DNA of 64,000 bases from Climacium dendroides (taxonomy: Eukaryota; Streptophyta; Bryopsida; Hypnales; Climaciaceae). Positions 51,037-63,954 of the stretch are shown in pieces (positions within the stretch are counted from its first letter, which is position 1; every line of letters starts with the position of its first letter). The notes beneath the pieces were generated by a model, which saw only the letters and a list, made by a program, of their open reading frames with translations, had not been told where the DNA came from and did no database searches. The stretch lies in NCBI GenBank assembly GCA_950106755.1, contig OX467082.1, positions 8,432,001 to 8,496,000 on the forward strand, read 5' to 3'. The position numbers and the translations under genes were made by a program.

Positions 51037-52516
51037 TCAGCCCACTTGGCGCCTCCAAGAATCTTCAACAATCAACTCGTCTACACCCCAATCCTCGTAA
51101 CTACAGCCATACGAAACAGGAAATTAGATGACGGTTATACAAATGAAACTGACTTGCACAGTTGTCAAAAATTAACCTCAAGCAAATACTTGCACCGCTT
51201 TGTGTTGTCATCAGGGTACAAGACGTACCTCCCATCAGGAAGATAGCGGCGGATAGTGAATGGAATTTTTCGCTCGCGAAGCTCCTTCATGGCGATCTAT
51301 GCACACAAATGTCTCAGAAATGAGGCTAAAAGAACCCTTCACACACCATAATCTAAACCTACCTATACTTCAGAATCTGAGGCAAAACAGACAAGAGTAA
51401 CTAAGAGGGTCTGAAGATGGAACAAGAGATGGATACTGGCTAGAAAACAAAGTCCGAAAAAAGTGTTCCAGAAGACAACAAGAGCACACTGTAGCTCATT
51501 CATTCTGGCGGATTACATGTCTGAAAGGATATTCGAAGACTCAGATTTGCGTCGCATGGGACAAGCAAGCGACCAATACATGCTAGAGTCGAAGCAAATT
51601 GAGAAGCAGTCTAAACACCAAGACAGATACTCAAACTGTTAAAAGAAAACATACCTCAAGAGGATCAGTTTCACCTTCCAGATTCACCATCACCGGCGCA
51701 TTCATACTGCAAGAGTAACCAATAGTGCTGTCAGTACCTTCCAAAGAAAATCCATTTACACACATTTTCATCCACACTGTTTCTGAACAAAAAATCGGCA
51801 GGAAATCCAGCGTGCAAAACGTAATACAAAAGCTAACCCGGACAACGAAAAAAGGTGTGCAAACCTGATTTGCAATGCGCGTGTACCAAGCACTCGAGCT
51901 CGTTCATATTTTGTCATATATTTTGTAGTTTTCCGAGGCTTATCGCTTCGAGTTTCACGACCTTCTGTAAGAACATCGGCCTCCGGCCCGTCATAATCCC
52001 GAGTATCTTCCTCTTCCTCTTCAACAGCCTCATCCTGCAGAGTCATCAGGAGTGAGTATCCATCCCCAAGCTCAGTACATACAACCCTAATTACCAAACG
52101 AAACCAATTCCTGAAGCGCCGTATCACTAAACACAGTGAGTTAAGAAGTCTAAACTGCTCCCAACCCTAGCCGACAGCTTAGTAAGTCAAATAAATTGTG
52201 CACCAAAACCATTCGATAGAGGCGCAAACTAACCTCAATATCGGGCTCCGGAGGCTCTTCCTCATACCTGCAGAGAACAAAATTCCCACCACACAATCAC
52301 CGAGACAAAATTCCCACAATCAGGAACCACAAGAACAAATTAACTACTCCGGCATAAGAATTAAACCCCAACGCCAGCATTTTCCACACTCTAAAAACAG
52401 ACAAATTCGGCGGAATTCCGCAAAAACGGAAGCGAATTTCGCAAGAAGCGGATCAAAACGCAAAGCACGCACCCTACATCCCCTCCGTCGTAATCGTTGT
52501 AATCTTCGTCCGCCAT
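51037..52516 (-). CDS. RPB6: RNA polymerase I, II and III common subunit RPB6
   Basis: This is the small subunit shared by the nuclear RNA polymerases, part of the clamp base. Exons (minus): 52516-52473, 52267-52234, 52034-51865, 51706-51655, 51296-51229 and 51100-51037. All join in phase and give 143 residues, the usual size. An acidic N-terminal tail ([20 protein letters not shown], then a Glu-rich run) precedes the conserved core: [48 protein letters not shown] and RRYLPDG, ending [16 protein letters not shown] and RRQVG. The last exon is short and remote from any long open frame, so I placed it by homology; its acceptor (GTAG before TTACGAGG) fits the phase exactly. The gene lies head to head with the tetraspanin gene, with ATGs about 1.45 kb apart. 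Confidence 0.96.
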
Positions 52517-53973
52517 AGCTCACAAAATTCTTGAATCAAACGCAGCACAGAACGAGAAACACCAAGACTGTGAACTCAACAAATGAAGCGAGAGGGACAA
52601 AGTTAGGTTTCCAAGTCCGCAGCAAATGGATGAAAGGAAGCAGCATATTTTTCATCCATTTTTCATCCCATGGGTCCCAAATTGAGTGACCTGGCATCGC
52701 TGCACTTCTGCCACTGGCCAGTGACCCCAGCCCTACTCTCTCAGTACTTTTGTTCTGAGCTTAAAGCTCTGGATCGACATTGCCGCAGCTTCCTCTTCGT
52801 ACACTTGTCTTGTCTCCGTGTGTGCACTCCGTTGCGCTTCCCAAGGCCGTGGTCGTTTCAGTATATGCGCAGGTGTCCGGAATCGTCATTGCGTGTGTAT
52901 AAAGGCAGTGTGTGCGGAAATTTTCAGTGCGCGACTTGTTCTGGAGTAGACGCAGTCTTGGATTGGGCACTGGAGGAAGAAATTTGGAGCGCAAGTCATG
53001 GGGTTTCATTTGGAGGTGAGAGATCTGGTAGTTGTTTTCTTTGTGCGCTTTTCGGACCCCCTGGTGTTTGTTAGGAGGTCACGAATTCGAGTGGTGTAGG
53101 TAATTCCTGTGATTTTTGATGATTGTTTGTTTGTTTGTTTGTTTGTTTGTTTGCTTGTTTTGCTTGTGTTTAGTGCCGGCCATTTTAGGTGGTGAGGATT
53201 TGGAATGGTGCGTGGGAATTTTTTTAGTTTCTGGAGCTTTTAGGGATTAAGGAATGAGGTATATGTGTTTTGTTAGGATTCAATGAAGGTTTAATCATTG
53301 CTATGCACTGGGAATTATGTTTTAGTTCGTTTTGGTCGTGAGCAGGACTTGAATCTGTGTTCATTTAGGGGTCTTGAATCGTACCTTTGTAGAAGAGGAG
53401 GTTGTCTGTAGCTGTATGTTCAGGTGTTTGCGTCAAGGATTAGGAGGAAGTGGATGGAATTAGGATTGGAAATGTTAAGGTGAAGTTCCTCATTGTGTCA
53501 TGGGAGTTTACACTTGAAACTCTTTATGATGGCCTTTTCTAAAACGATATTCTAGAATGCCCTGCACACTTGTTACAGTATGATAGACTGTAGCTCACCT
53601 GTCACACATTCACTCTGTCATAGTGAAAGAGAGTTGAGATTCCAGGTGGTAATATTACAGAGGTTGGAGTGTACTCTACCTGTTCAGTTGATCTGAAATC
53701 TGAGTCGCTATTGTATGCTGATTTGTTACACTTGCGACACTATGATTGACTGTAGCACACTTGACACACATTCAAACCATGTCATATTGAATTCTCTGGG
53801 ACCTCAGGTGGTAGTATTACAGAGGTTGAAGTGTACTCTGACTATTCAGTTGATCTGGCTCTAGAGAAATCTGCGTCGCCATTTTACGCTGATTTGTTGT
53901 TCTGGTGTTTTGACAGTGACTGGTCTCTATAGAAACATTGCCACCGAGAGGAAGTATCATTGGAACGAACAAA
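52517..53973. promoter_or_regulatory. Shared 5' region of divergent RPB6 and tetraspanin genes
   Basis: RPB6 leaves to the left and the tetraspanin gene to the right. About 52560-53000 is comparatively GC-rich and may serve as a bidirectional promoter. An untranslated first exon of the tetraspanin gene could end near 53013 (GGAG before GTGAGA), with its acceptor near 53917 (TTTTGACAG). An open stretch at 52670-53074 resembles no protein family. A GTTT tetranucleotide run lies at about 53126-53160. Paired diverged repeats near 53570-53700 and 53740-53880 share ACAGAGGTTGGAGTGTACTC-like sequence. Confidence 0.5.
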
Positions 53974-56900
53974 ATGAGTTGCAGGGGGTTTCTGCAATGT
54001 ATGCTCAAACTCACCAACTTCTTGCTCGCGGTGGTGGGAGGGTTGATTGTCATATATTCGTTGTGGATGCTTAAAGAATTTCACGATGAATTTCCACCTC
54101 CCTCACCGCCTCCTTCACTACCTCCGGTGATACCTCCATCACCACCTCCTTATACTCCTCCCCCTGCTCCGCCTCTGCCTCCTCCAGAACCATCACCGGA
54201 GCCCTCACCAACTCCAGCTCCTACGCCTGCTCCAACACCAGCTCCAACACCTGCTCCAACTCCTGCTCCAACTCCAGCGCCAACACCAGCTCCAACACCT
54301 GCTCCAACACCTGCACCCACACCTGCACCCACACCAACACCCACACCAACGCCTACACCAACGCCTACACCAACGCCTACACCAACGCCTACACCAACTC
54401 CTACACCAACTCCTACACCAACGCCGGCTCCTGATGTGTCACCTCCGTCACCAACGCCGAGTCCTGATGTGTCTCCTCCGTCACCTCCTGCTCCTCCTGA
54501 ACCGGAGCCAGAGCCTTCATCAGAGCCTGAGCCATCAGAAGCACCCGATGTTTCACCTAGTCCCGAGCAAGACTTTGTTATCAAGAGGAACAGCAATTTT
54601 GAGTCAGATCTTATGAGGTTTGGGTTGCGCTCTGAACAGACCAAGAGGCCTTTTCTGTCTGTGAAGAGGAACAGGATCCTACTGCCTAAATTGCCAGTAC
54701 CTTGGTAAGTTCTCAACTTGGAGGAATACCGTCTCTTGTGGAATGAGGAGAGTAAGAATTTTTTTATGACAAGCATCTTTCACAACATATTTGACAAGTC
54801 TTTTTCATAGCGCTTTGCATACGCAGACTTTCTAAGTTATGTTGTGGTTGAATTCAGGTTCATTTATGCGTTCTTGGGGGTTGGAATCATGACACTCTTG
54901 ATATCTAGTACAGGTCACATTGCTGCGGAGACCAGTCACAACTGCTGTCTCTCATGCGTATCCATCCCAAGTATTTTGTCCATTCCATGTTTAGACAAGC
55001 TCATGTGTAATGCGGTTGTTGAACTAATGGTTTTGGTGAATGGGATGTATAACCTCTTAAGGACCAGGTGTTCAAATTTGAACAACTAATGAACGCAAAT
55101 GTACACAAAATTGTGTTTTATCATCCATTTAAAAGAAAGACTCTTGTGTTAGTTCTTTAACATTTCTATAATATAGATTTTTGAAGAATTTGTTTTGAGG
55201 ATGTTCTATACTCAAAGGGTACTGGTATGTATCACCTCAAAAAGTAACTTTTCTAGTTCAAAAAATGACCGCAAAGAATGACTTCAAGAAATAAGTAAAA
55301 TAAAAATCTTAAAAAATCACCATAATTAGATCTTAAAATTTTGAATCTAAAGGAAAAAAATTCATGTGAAAATTACAAATATATTAAATCTAAACCTAAA
55401 TTTTGGAAATTTTGAATTTTTTGCTTCAAAATTTAATTGGTAAATATTGGCATGATCTATGGATCATGTTTTACAACTTTTGTTTGAAAGTCTTCATTGA
55501 ATTGTTATTCTAAGTTGCATTTTATATTACGTCTTCACAATTTTTGAAATTTGGACTACCCTGGTCCTTAAGGGGATATAAGAGCGTCATTATTTGACTA
55601 GGGTTTGCATCTTTGTATTATAATGCACTTACTGTACATCATTTGCTGAGAAACTTTCATAGATAATGTCCCTCCTTGACACTTTTGCAGTATTTATGCT
55701 TGCAAGTTCTCTTGGTTATAGCGCAAGTTATTCTTGCTGGCTTTCTGTTCTTTGACAAGCAATGGCGTAAGGTAAATTAAAGTCCTACCCACGCTCCTCA
55801 TACCGTATTGCGAGTTTATGTTGTTTCTTCCCTTCGTTCTAGGACTTATGGCAATTATCACTTGATACTTTGAATCGTTGACACACACCTCTTTCGCATG
55901 CAGGACCTTCCTGATGATCCAACAGGACAACTGGACAAAGTGGAAAAATTTGTTCAAGACAATCTCGATATTTGCAAGTGGGTCGCTTTAGGCGTGCTTA
56001 TTGTGGAGGTACGGGGAACTTGGTATCTTGTCATATGTGATTGTCAATGCGTTTTCCAGAGATCTCTTTTTTGCATTGCGTCCTTGTTTAGACTCCCCTC
56101 TCTAGCTACGTTAAATGTATCTAGGGACTAAGCTATGTAAGAATTCATTTGCTTCGTGGTCGAGCTTTTCAGACGCGTTCTATTATTTTGTTTTTTCAGA
56201 TGCCCTGTGGCAAATACGTTCTGGTTCTTACGGCTTGTCGATTGTACTTGTTCGAATGATATTGAAATGTTTAGGCATAAGAAACCTGGTTACCAACAAT
56301 CCCAGTGATGAATTTCATGGGTTTATCTGCAGGCTTTGGGCTTATTTTTTGCAATGACTTTACGAGCCGTCTCAAACGACTCTCGCCCCGGATACGACAG
56401 TGATGAGGAGTTTTCTCCGAGGCAGCCCCTGTTGAATCGCCAGAACAATCAAGCAGCTCCTCAACCTGGGGCCCCTCCAGCTCCTCCTCGCGCTCCAGTT
56501 CGAAATGATGCTTGGAGTTCGAGAATGCGTGAAAAGGTACTTTAATTCAAAAAAAACTCTTTGAGACTGTTGCTCAGGTGCTTGTTGATTCAGGACTTAA
56601 TTAAACTCACCTCACGTTTCTGACAATCATGGTGATTATCGAAGGATAAAAATACTTCAGCTAAGCAGCAGTAACAAGCAGGTTTTTAATAACGAAGAAT
56701 TGAAAACTGTTTTGATCACACTTCCTTGTGCCATAGGAAGCTCGTGGTCAAGTGGAACAAGTCCAGTAACAATGATGCAGGTATGAAGTCTTCAAGGACA
56801 TATGAGAGGAGGTGACACGTGGATGCTATATCTTGTGCTCTGATGGAGGACACCCTCGAATATGTTTACGTAGGTTTCTTTAGGAAATTCGAGCTGCTAG

Positions 56901-57156
56901 GCAGCTTAAAGATCCCCTGTGGGATACCAACCCCCAAAGTGGGGGGATGTAGGAAGTCAACAATACTCCCGTCTCAGACATTGATACCGACGGTGGTCTT
57001 TAAGCGTGTAGATTTTTGTTATTTGTGTACATTGTGCAGTATGGATTGAACACCGGGCAATTCACTTACAACCCAGAGGAGTCTCCCCGATTTGCGCAGC
57101 CAAGTCAAGCGACATCCAGTTCAGAGGACAAGCCTAACCGCTGCACAATTATGTAG
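53974..57156 (+). CDS. Tetraspanin-18/TOM2A-like protein with a proline-rich first loop
   Basis: This is a four-pass membrane protein of the plant tetraspanin-18/TOM2A type. Exons: 53974-54704, 54858-54957, 55691-55771, 55904-56008, 56333-56536 and 57040-57156. All join in phase and give 445 residues. Order: [18 protein letters not shown] membrane segment 1 (about residues 10-32); a loop of about 200 residues; [19 protein letters not shown] (segment 2); a [17 protein letters not shown] segment 3; [20 protein letters not shown] and DICKW in the next loop; a fourth segment ending [11 protein letters not shown]; then a cytosolic tail with [11 protein letters not shown]. All parts but the first loop match plant homologues. 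That loop holds PPPSPPP motifs and a long run of Thr-Pro and Ala-Pro dipeptides, then acidic Glu-Pro repeats, and roughly doubles the usual size. The start is the only ATG directly before segment 1. Confidence 0.93.
54205..54435 (+). repeat. Coding hexanucleotide repeat for Ala-Pro / Thr-Pro dipeptides
   Basis: Units of six bases (CCAACNCCAGCTCC and CCTACACCAACG types) encode uninterrupted Ala-Pro-Thr-Pro and then Thr-Pro repeats. Downstream part is the more homogeneous, with CCAACGCCTACA repeated several times, suggesting slippage. Confidence 0.9.
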
Positions 57157-58398
57157 AGGTTTTCTTTGAGGTTGGCCGATGTTTACTTGCTTGTGGCCTA
57201 TAGACAGATAGTTTCTTTGACCATTTGTGATTCATGGGCAGCCATGCTCATATAAAAGGCTTTGTACAACTTTTTAGAGACCGCTTTTTCAGGGTCCAGG
57301 GCTGAGGATACCTCTGCAGTGAAGGACGTCATGATGGTGAAGGACTGTTGTCGTATTTAGAAATTACTCGCAATCTGTTCGCCACATTTCATTAGCTTTG
57401 TATAGAATGATGCACCTTATAGATTGAAAGAGGACTTTACGATTTGTGTCTGTTTGAGGTGAATTTTCAAAATCAAGATACTACAGTGATGATCAGGTTG
57501 GGTTCTGAAAATGACTACAGTAGCTTCCGGAAGACCGCAGTTTTTGTTTTTCAATGCACTGAGAATCCGCTTAGAGCCCTGACCTGAGCACTTCCATCTA
57601 CAATGATCTGTGTGGATGCGTCATTTCTTGCTCTGTAAGGTATGAATTCTTAACTTATCTGCTTGTGTGGATGCTTCATTGTCAAGTGTTTGCGACCAAT
57701 GACTAAAAACTGTTGTGGTTATATATTTGTTTCAAGTGTAGCGTCAGATTGAAAGCTTTTCCGAGCCCAATCTTATGAGACCGTCCCCAACTACCGTATT
57801 AATTCTCAGAATTTTTGTAGTTTGCAAAGGCTTACCTTAGAAATGTGGGTTGTGGTGTCGGGATTTTGAAGTTTGCATGTAATTAGGAGTAGTCACTTCC
57901 AATCTAGATTGTTCCCACTTCTCATGTCCTTAAACATCTTGTTTGAGGTTTTACTTGGCCACATAACATTGATTACAAATGCTAAGGGGGTCCTTTTACT
58001 TCCTCCAAATTTGAGTTGCCTCTCACTCTGAAGCCAACTTGAAATGGAGAATTGCTTTCATGAATGAGTCCCTTCCAAAAACTTTGGTAATTCCTTTCCA
58101 ACTTTTGTCAAATAAGGACTCAAAGCAACAAATTTTGTAACTCAAATCAAACTAAAGACCTTTCTAGTGTTCTAAAAATCATATTTCTAATGCCTTTAGG
58201 ATCAAGAGTAGGCAGAAGCTTCACATTTGAATAATTTTTGCAAATAGGAGTTTTACTACTTATTTATAAATAAGTCCATTTCACTACAGTAGTTATCAAT
58301 GAAATTCTAAATTTAGTATACATGATATTTTGTGACAAAGTGTAAATTTTAAAAGCTAGATTATGTAAAGACTTTGTCATAGATTTTTTCAACATTAA
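57157..58398. other. 3' flank of the tetraspanin gene and intergenic region
   Basis: About 57157-57600 is probably 3' UTR. A short diverged duplication (TGTGTGGATGCGTCATT and TGTGTGGATGCTTCATT) lies at about 57610-57690. The rest is AT-rich with no gene. Confidence 0.45.
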
Positions 58399-59440
58399 CA
58401 CTAGAAGAAAAAGCAGGGTTTTGCGACTGCGGTTTGTGACTGGTTTGTAGTCGTATCGGACGTTTGCGACTTGGTGATATTCTGGAGTCCGCAGTCGCAG
58501 TGAACAAGTCGCATGAGTTGCACTGCAGTCGCGAGGTTGTTTGTCATTCGATAGGCAATGGAGAACTTCGTCGATGAACTGTTGTGACGTGGTTGCCGAT
58601 GTGGAAGTTATTTCACTTATTTGTGTGCAACTGGTTTGCGATTGACATACAACTAGTGTGTAACTTGTTTGCGATTAGAGTGCAACTGGTTTGCGATTGA
58701 CATACAACTGGTTTGCAATTGGTGTGCAACTAGTTTGCGATTGATGTGCAACTCTGTACAACTCGTTTGCGACTAGTGTGCAACTAGTTTGTGATTGACA
58801 TACAACTGGTTTACAACTAGTTTGCGACTTGGTTATAATTAATAGAGTTGTAAATTATAGAAATCTACAAAGTGTAAAAATCTACAAAATATATAAATAT
58901 TAAAATTTCACTATCAAAATTCATTATACAAGAATGCTATAACTTACCATTCTTATCTGTTCAAGCTGATGGTATTCTTGACAATCGATATGGGACAATT
59001 GAATCGATTTTTAGTCATGTTCTAGTTGCATTGCACTTGTTCTCTAGTTGCATTTGAATTGTTTTTTAGTTGCACTGTAGTCGGGCTCCAGTTGCATTAT
59101 AGTTGATTCCTAGTTGCATTTGAGTCATTTCTAAGTTGCAATCTTCTAGTTTTTAGTTGCAGCCTGTAATTAGAGCGATTGCATTTTTCCACGGTGGACT
59201 CTACTTCGCGGATAGCTGTCCACATGGACAACTGCGGTGAATATTGGATGTAGAATACCTCATGTCAGTCCTTCTGTTACAATATCGTAACCCTATTCTT
59301 CATTTTTCGACTACTTTGCGACTACAACTACATACACGTGAAATTTGGTACAAATACAGAGGACTACAGTCGCATCTCAGTTGTATAGGACACATAGTCG
59401 CATCTCAGTGGGTTGCAATGGACACGTTTTTCTTCTAGTG
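58399..59440. mobile_element. Non-autonomous CACTA (En/Spm-type) transposon, complete
   Basis: The element is 1,042 bp. Both ends carry the inverted terminus CACTAGAAGAAAAA, and it is flanked by a perfect 3-bp target duplication TAA (58396-58398 and 59441-59443). Subterminal regions are filled with short repeats: GCGACT / AGTCGC motifs, and a tandem series of GCAACTGGTTTGCGATTG-like units at about 58625-58830, with a TAGTTGCA series at about 59025-59165. Such subterminal arrays are where CACTA transposition proteins bind. No transposase is encoded, so mobility would need a partner element. Confidence 0.93.
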
Positions 59441-62400
59441 TAAGTACCTTAGATAAACCTAATTTGAAAAATATTTCTTGTATATTGGATTCAATTTGCA
59501 TTTTGTAAAGGAAATTTCCAAAGTTTTTCAAATGCAAAATAATGCATTGCAATAAAAAAAATAAGTACAGTATAGCATGTAAATGCTTTGGTATAATGTT
59601 TAAACCACTTTTTAGGATACATTCACATCAAGAGGGAAATGATAAGCTCAAGGGGGTAAAATTTAGAACTCAATTGAAATGTTTGCACCAAGGAGAAAAT
59701 CTTCACCCTTATCCAGTATTGCATATTCCATAATAGTTGAACTATGTCTATGTCAAACTCTTGAGGGTTTGTTTTTTGATCCATGGAATAAAAATCTATG
59801 AAATAATTCAATATTGAAAGAAATTAGTGAAGATATTTAGCCCCCACAATAAAAACAAAGATCATTTTGTTCTTTTCTCACCTTTGAAAGTTAAATTTCC
59901 CCTTACATGTGAACAATTTCAATACCTTGAGACAAACATTTATCTTCATATGGACCATGTTTTGAATCCTTCTTTATTCTACAAAGTTAGAATTTATAAC
60001 TCACATTTTCATCATTAATAGTGTGAATGAATCCATGAGATACACACATAAAAATAAAAAATAAAAAATATAAGCCTTTAAACTAAAGAAATAAATCTTT
60101 TCCCTTTAAGAATCCGATATTGCCATAATGGCACACGATATGGCAATTGGTATGTATCATAAATTGTTGAAATTTGTATTTTTCCCATTGGAATATAATC
60201 ATTAAAAATAATTAAATAATAGAGGAAAATAGTGACAACATTTAAATCCCACAAAGAGTGGTCTTGAATTCTATGTTTGTCCTTGCATTAAAGCCCACAA
60301 CACTAACATATGAGCCTAGAAATGCAAACCTATGAGCCTTCAACCATGGTATAAGTAGGTGCTTTACAACCATTAAAAATGTTTATAATATAGGTACCTA
60401 CAACATAGATAACCTATAATCATGGAGGTGCCTATAATATAAGTGCTTAGTAACTCCTAGACTCACTTGCTAGCAACCTTGCATAAATCCATTAAGATAT
60501 GATCAACTACTTTCTAGTTGAAATTGTTATTTTTTCATTGATAGCCAAAGTTTGATAACAAATTTGGGATTAGTCTGAAAAAGAATGAATGTGGAAAATT
60601 TTGAAATGAACATATTGGAACAAATTGTAGGAAATCCTATGCAAGCAGGAATGTAGGGGTTCAAAATACACACGTAATAAGGGCTGAAAATACACAAATC
60701 AATATGCAAAGATGTCCATAAATAGAAAAAATGTATTTGTTGACAATGTGTCAATGTACTTGTTGACAAGGCATTTAGTACTTAAAGAACAAGATTGGGA
60801 GTTAGGCATTTGATAGGGAATGTAAGTTGTTTCCATTGGTTGTCTATTGGCATGTCACCTATTGTGCTTGTTCTTAGTGTCTACAGAAGAGGGATTGGAG
60901 GTCTGTTGGGTGTGAAGGTGAAACTATGTGAAGTGAGAAATCCAACAATTTATGCTAGGGAATGGTCATGGTACACGATTTTGAGTACTCCACTACAAGT
61001 TGGGATTGTAAAGCACAATTTATGGATTTGAAAATTTGTTTTGAATGGTTGCTTGGAGAGAAGGGAGGGGAGATTGTATCAATGGGTGTCTAGTGCAGTA
61101 CAAAACTTCTTGTCAGGAGAAAAATTTCTATGGGGAGGAGGAGGTTTTAGCAACTACCAAAGACTTGGATATAGATGCAACACAACATTAAGTTGAACAA
61201 TAAGGAGGGAAGAATCAAGTGCCCACAATTGAGGGGGGGTAGGTGTGTTCATTGCAAAGAATTGAAGGTCAATACCATCGTTTGAATGCACATTAGCTTG
61301 CATACCAGAGAATGGTGGGCGTTGAAAAATGATTGAGCACATTGAAGTTATATTTCCTCTTCTTGTATGGACAACCCTTGTGCATTGAGAGAATATCTTC
61401 ACATGGATTTTAGTTTAATCCTTAATGATCCAAGGAATCTAAAACAAAACTTTAGTGTATTTAAAATGTATTTATTACAAAATATAAATTTTTTTATCAA
61501 GATGAATTATATTGTGCATTATGAATATAAGTAAGTCATCTATATGGACAAAAATATATATATTTTTAGCATTAAAAAATCAATTAGCTGAAATTTCACC
61601 TTGTATTAGTTAGAAAAAAATTGGTCAAAGTTATCATTATTAAAACCTTATTACTTCCTTCTCATTGAATTTTTTAATACATTAATAATATTATTCAATT
61701 ATTTTATGTTCATTTACTCATTAAAAAGATTAAATTGGAATTTTAATTTATAATATTCCTATAGAAAATATATTTTTTACTACATATAAATATATAATAA
61801 TTAGAACACAATGTTTTTCTCACTCAAGCATGGTGCCACTCAACAAATAGCAAGAATTAAATGGTTGTACAAATCATCAATTTCAACCCTAAAATGTTCT
61901 AAAGGAGTGACTTTCAAAGTTATTGTGTAAACACAAAGAATGCACTTGACAAGGTACCTAAAATCCATAAATCTAATCATTTTGGCTAATTACCTTTGCA
62001 AATTTTTTTTGCAAGGGAATAAAACTTCTTTATCTTGCAAATTTAAAATTTATACCTCATGTTTTCATCAATCTTGCTATGAAATTACGCTTTGAGTACA
62101 TTCATGACAAAACAAGAGACATTTAACCCCTTAAAAACTTGTTCCATTATCAAATGGTCAAACATCATATCTAAGCTAAATTTAGCCTTTTCAAGAACTT
62201 TCAACTTCAATAATTCTTTCAATTTTTGACATTTTTCAAATTGATTTAAAAACAAGATTTGTTAAGTTTTATTTTTTTAGTTTAAAACAAATTCTAAAAA
62301 TAGTTGTTTTAAAAGTTACAATCGGGGTTGACCAATGTGCATCCACTTTTGGGATGCACAAACCTTAAAGGATTAAAATGTAAGGGAATAAGATTTCAAA

Positions 62401-62985
62401 CTCAACTCAATTGTTTGCTATAAGGAGAAAAATCTTTCCTCTAAATCTAATGTAGCACATAACACTAAGGGTTATATATTGAAAGTTCAAACAAAGCTAC
62501 TAAGATGCTATTAAAATATCAAAATAATATTCAATACTATCTTATGTGAAGATCTCTATAGGCACTTGAGTGCCAAAATACTTATTTTTTCATTCACAAA
62601 ATGTTTTGACACATGGAACTACTCATGTTAGGATTTTGGCATTCCAACATCCAAGTTGTTGTTTTTTGTATTTGGTAGCTTTTAGATTTTTTTGTTTTTT
62701 GAAATTTATCATGTGGGGCTTGAGGTACCATGTAGGTTTTCAAAAACATTCAAAAATTAGGCAATATGGATGAAAAAAATTTGCAACATTTTAGGAAAAA
62801 AAATTCTAAGACAATTTTTTAAAATTGATTTGAGGCAAAAAAAAATCTTTTTAATTTCTTGCTAAAATATCATACTCCACCTTTTTCATCACCTTTGGTG
62901 TGAATGTACCCTTGATGAGGGTTTATCTCAAATTTATTAATATATACATTACTATTACTAATTATTAGTATTATTTAGTACACTA
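59441..62985. other. AT-rich intergenic region
   Basis: No gene is recognised on either strand. Open stretches such as 60795-61031 (plus) and 61154-61402 (minus) match nothing I know. Composition is extremely AT-rich at about 61440-62300. No clear element ends were found. Confidence 0.45.
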
Positions 62986-63245
62986 AAATTGGTAAATAGT
63001 GTTGAATGGTAATTAGTGTTGTTCCTGTTTTTTACCCCCAACACTATTTTCCCCACCATTCCAACTTCTATATTTTATTTCCATCTAACACTAAATGCAC
63101 TCTCATAGAAATCTTGAAATGATCAAATTTTACTATAGAGCTAAAATAGTATTAGAATGAGTAAATAATGTTCTAACACTAACCTTGCAAATTACAATTA
63201 GTGTTATTGTTGACAATTAGTGTAGCCAACACTATTTACCAATTT
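62986..63245. mobile_element. 260-bp terminal-inverted-repeat element next to a gene start
   Basis: The left end AAATTGGTAAATAGTGTTG (19 bp) is perfectly inverted at the right end (CAACACTATTTACCAATTT). A second inner pair (AATTAGTGTTG and its inverse form) extends the symmetry. No certain target duplication is visible. Its right end abuts the presumed 5' UTR of the gene at 63955. Confidence 0.75.
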
Positions 63246-63954
63246 GGGTGCCGTAGCCTTTCTTCAGCCGGCGAAACTGGTGTTTTCGTGGAAGCGGCGT
63301 TTTCGTTGCCGCACCAGATCACCTTTCCCTTCCATAGCCAGCGATCGCTCAGGCTGCTTGCTCACTCGCTTCAGTTCGTGAAGCTTTTTCGCACTTGGAT
63401 CTCGTCACCTCAACAGGTAAGTCACGATAGATTGCATTCAACTCCTTAAGAAAACAGTCCCAGATTGTCTTTTTTTTTGCGGGGCATTGGATGGGACGTC
63501 GCGGCATTGTGCTTTTTTCTTAATTTTTTCTCCTCAAGAAACGAGAATCAATTGGTGTGTGTTTTAGCTTAGTTGAGTGGATCGCTGTACGTGGTGTGGA
63601 GAGTTGGAGTTTTCGGATCAGTACGCAACGACCTCGCATTTGTACGTTACTTGGAGTGGCAGAGATAATCTTGAATCATCACAAGGTGGTGTGTTGTACT
63701 CCTGCTGTGTCACAGCTGAGTCATACGGAAGCATTCCTGCTGGTTCCAATCCAGAATAATGCCAGAATTCTCTCTGGCCTCGAAATTTCGTGTTAGGAAT
63801 GCGTAAATGGAGCTTCAGGGAGCCGCATTGATAAGATTGACGAAGGAATTTGGTGAAATTTGGTGGTGGAGTGAACAGGGGAGAGGAGAGAGGGAACGCG
63901 ATCTGGCTTACGTTCGTTGGATTGTTTTGTTTTGTTGAATTTAGGATTGACGAG
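63246..63954 (+). other. Probable 5' UTR exon and intron of the right-edge gene
   Basis: A GC-richer stretch ends at CCTCAACAG followed by GTAAGT (donor at about 63418). A T-rich acceptor TTTGTTGAATTTAG lies near 63944, eleven bases before an ATG. This fits a leader exon plus 5' UTR intron. Open stretches within the intron are not supported as coding. Confidence 0.55.

Noticed and set aside
52670..53074. 134-codon frame between RPB6 and the tetraspanin gene
   Set aside because: Its sequence resembles no protein, and its position fits a promoter and leader exon. The open frame reflects the GC-richer composition.
54150..54776. Gly-Val repeat frame on the minus strand opposite the tetraspanin
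   Set aside because: It is the complement of the Thr-Pro/Ala-Pro coding repeat. The plus strand has conserved membrane segments and exact splicing on both sides.
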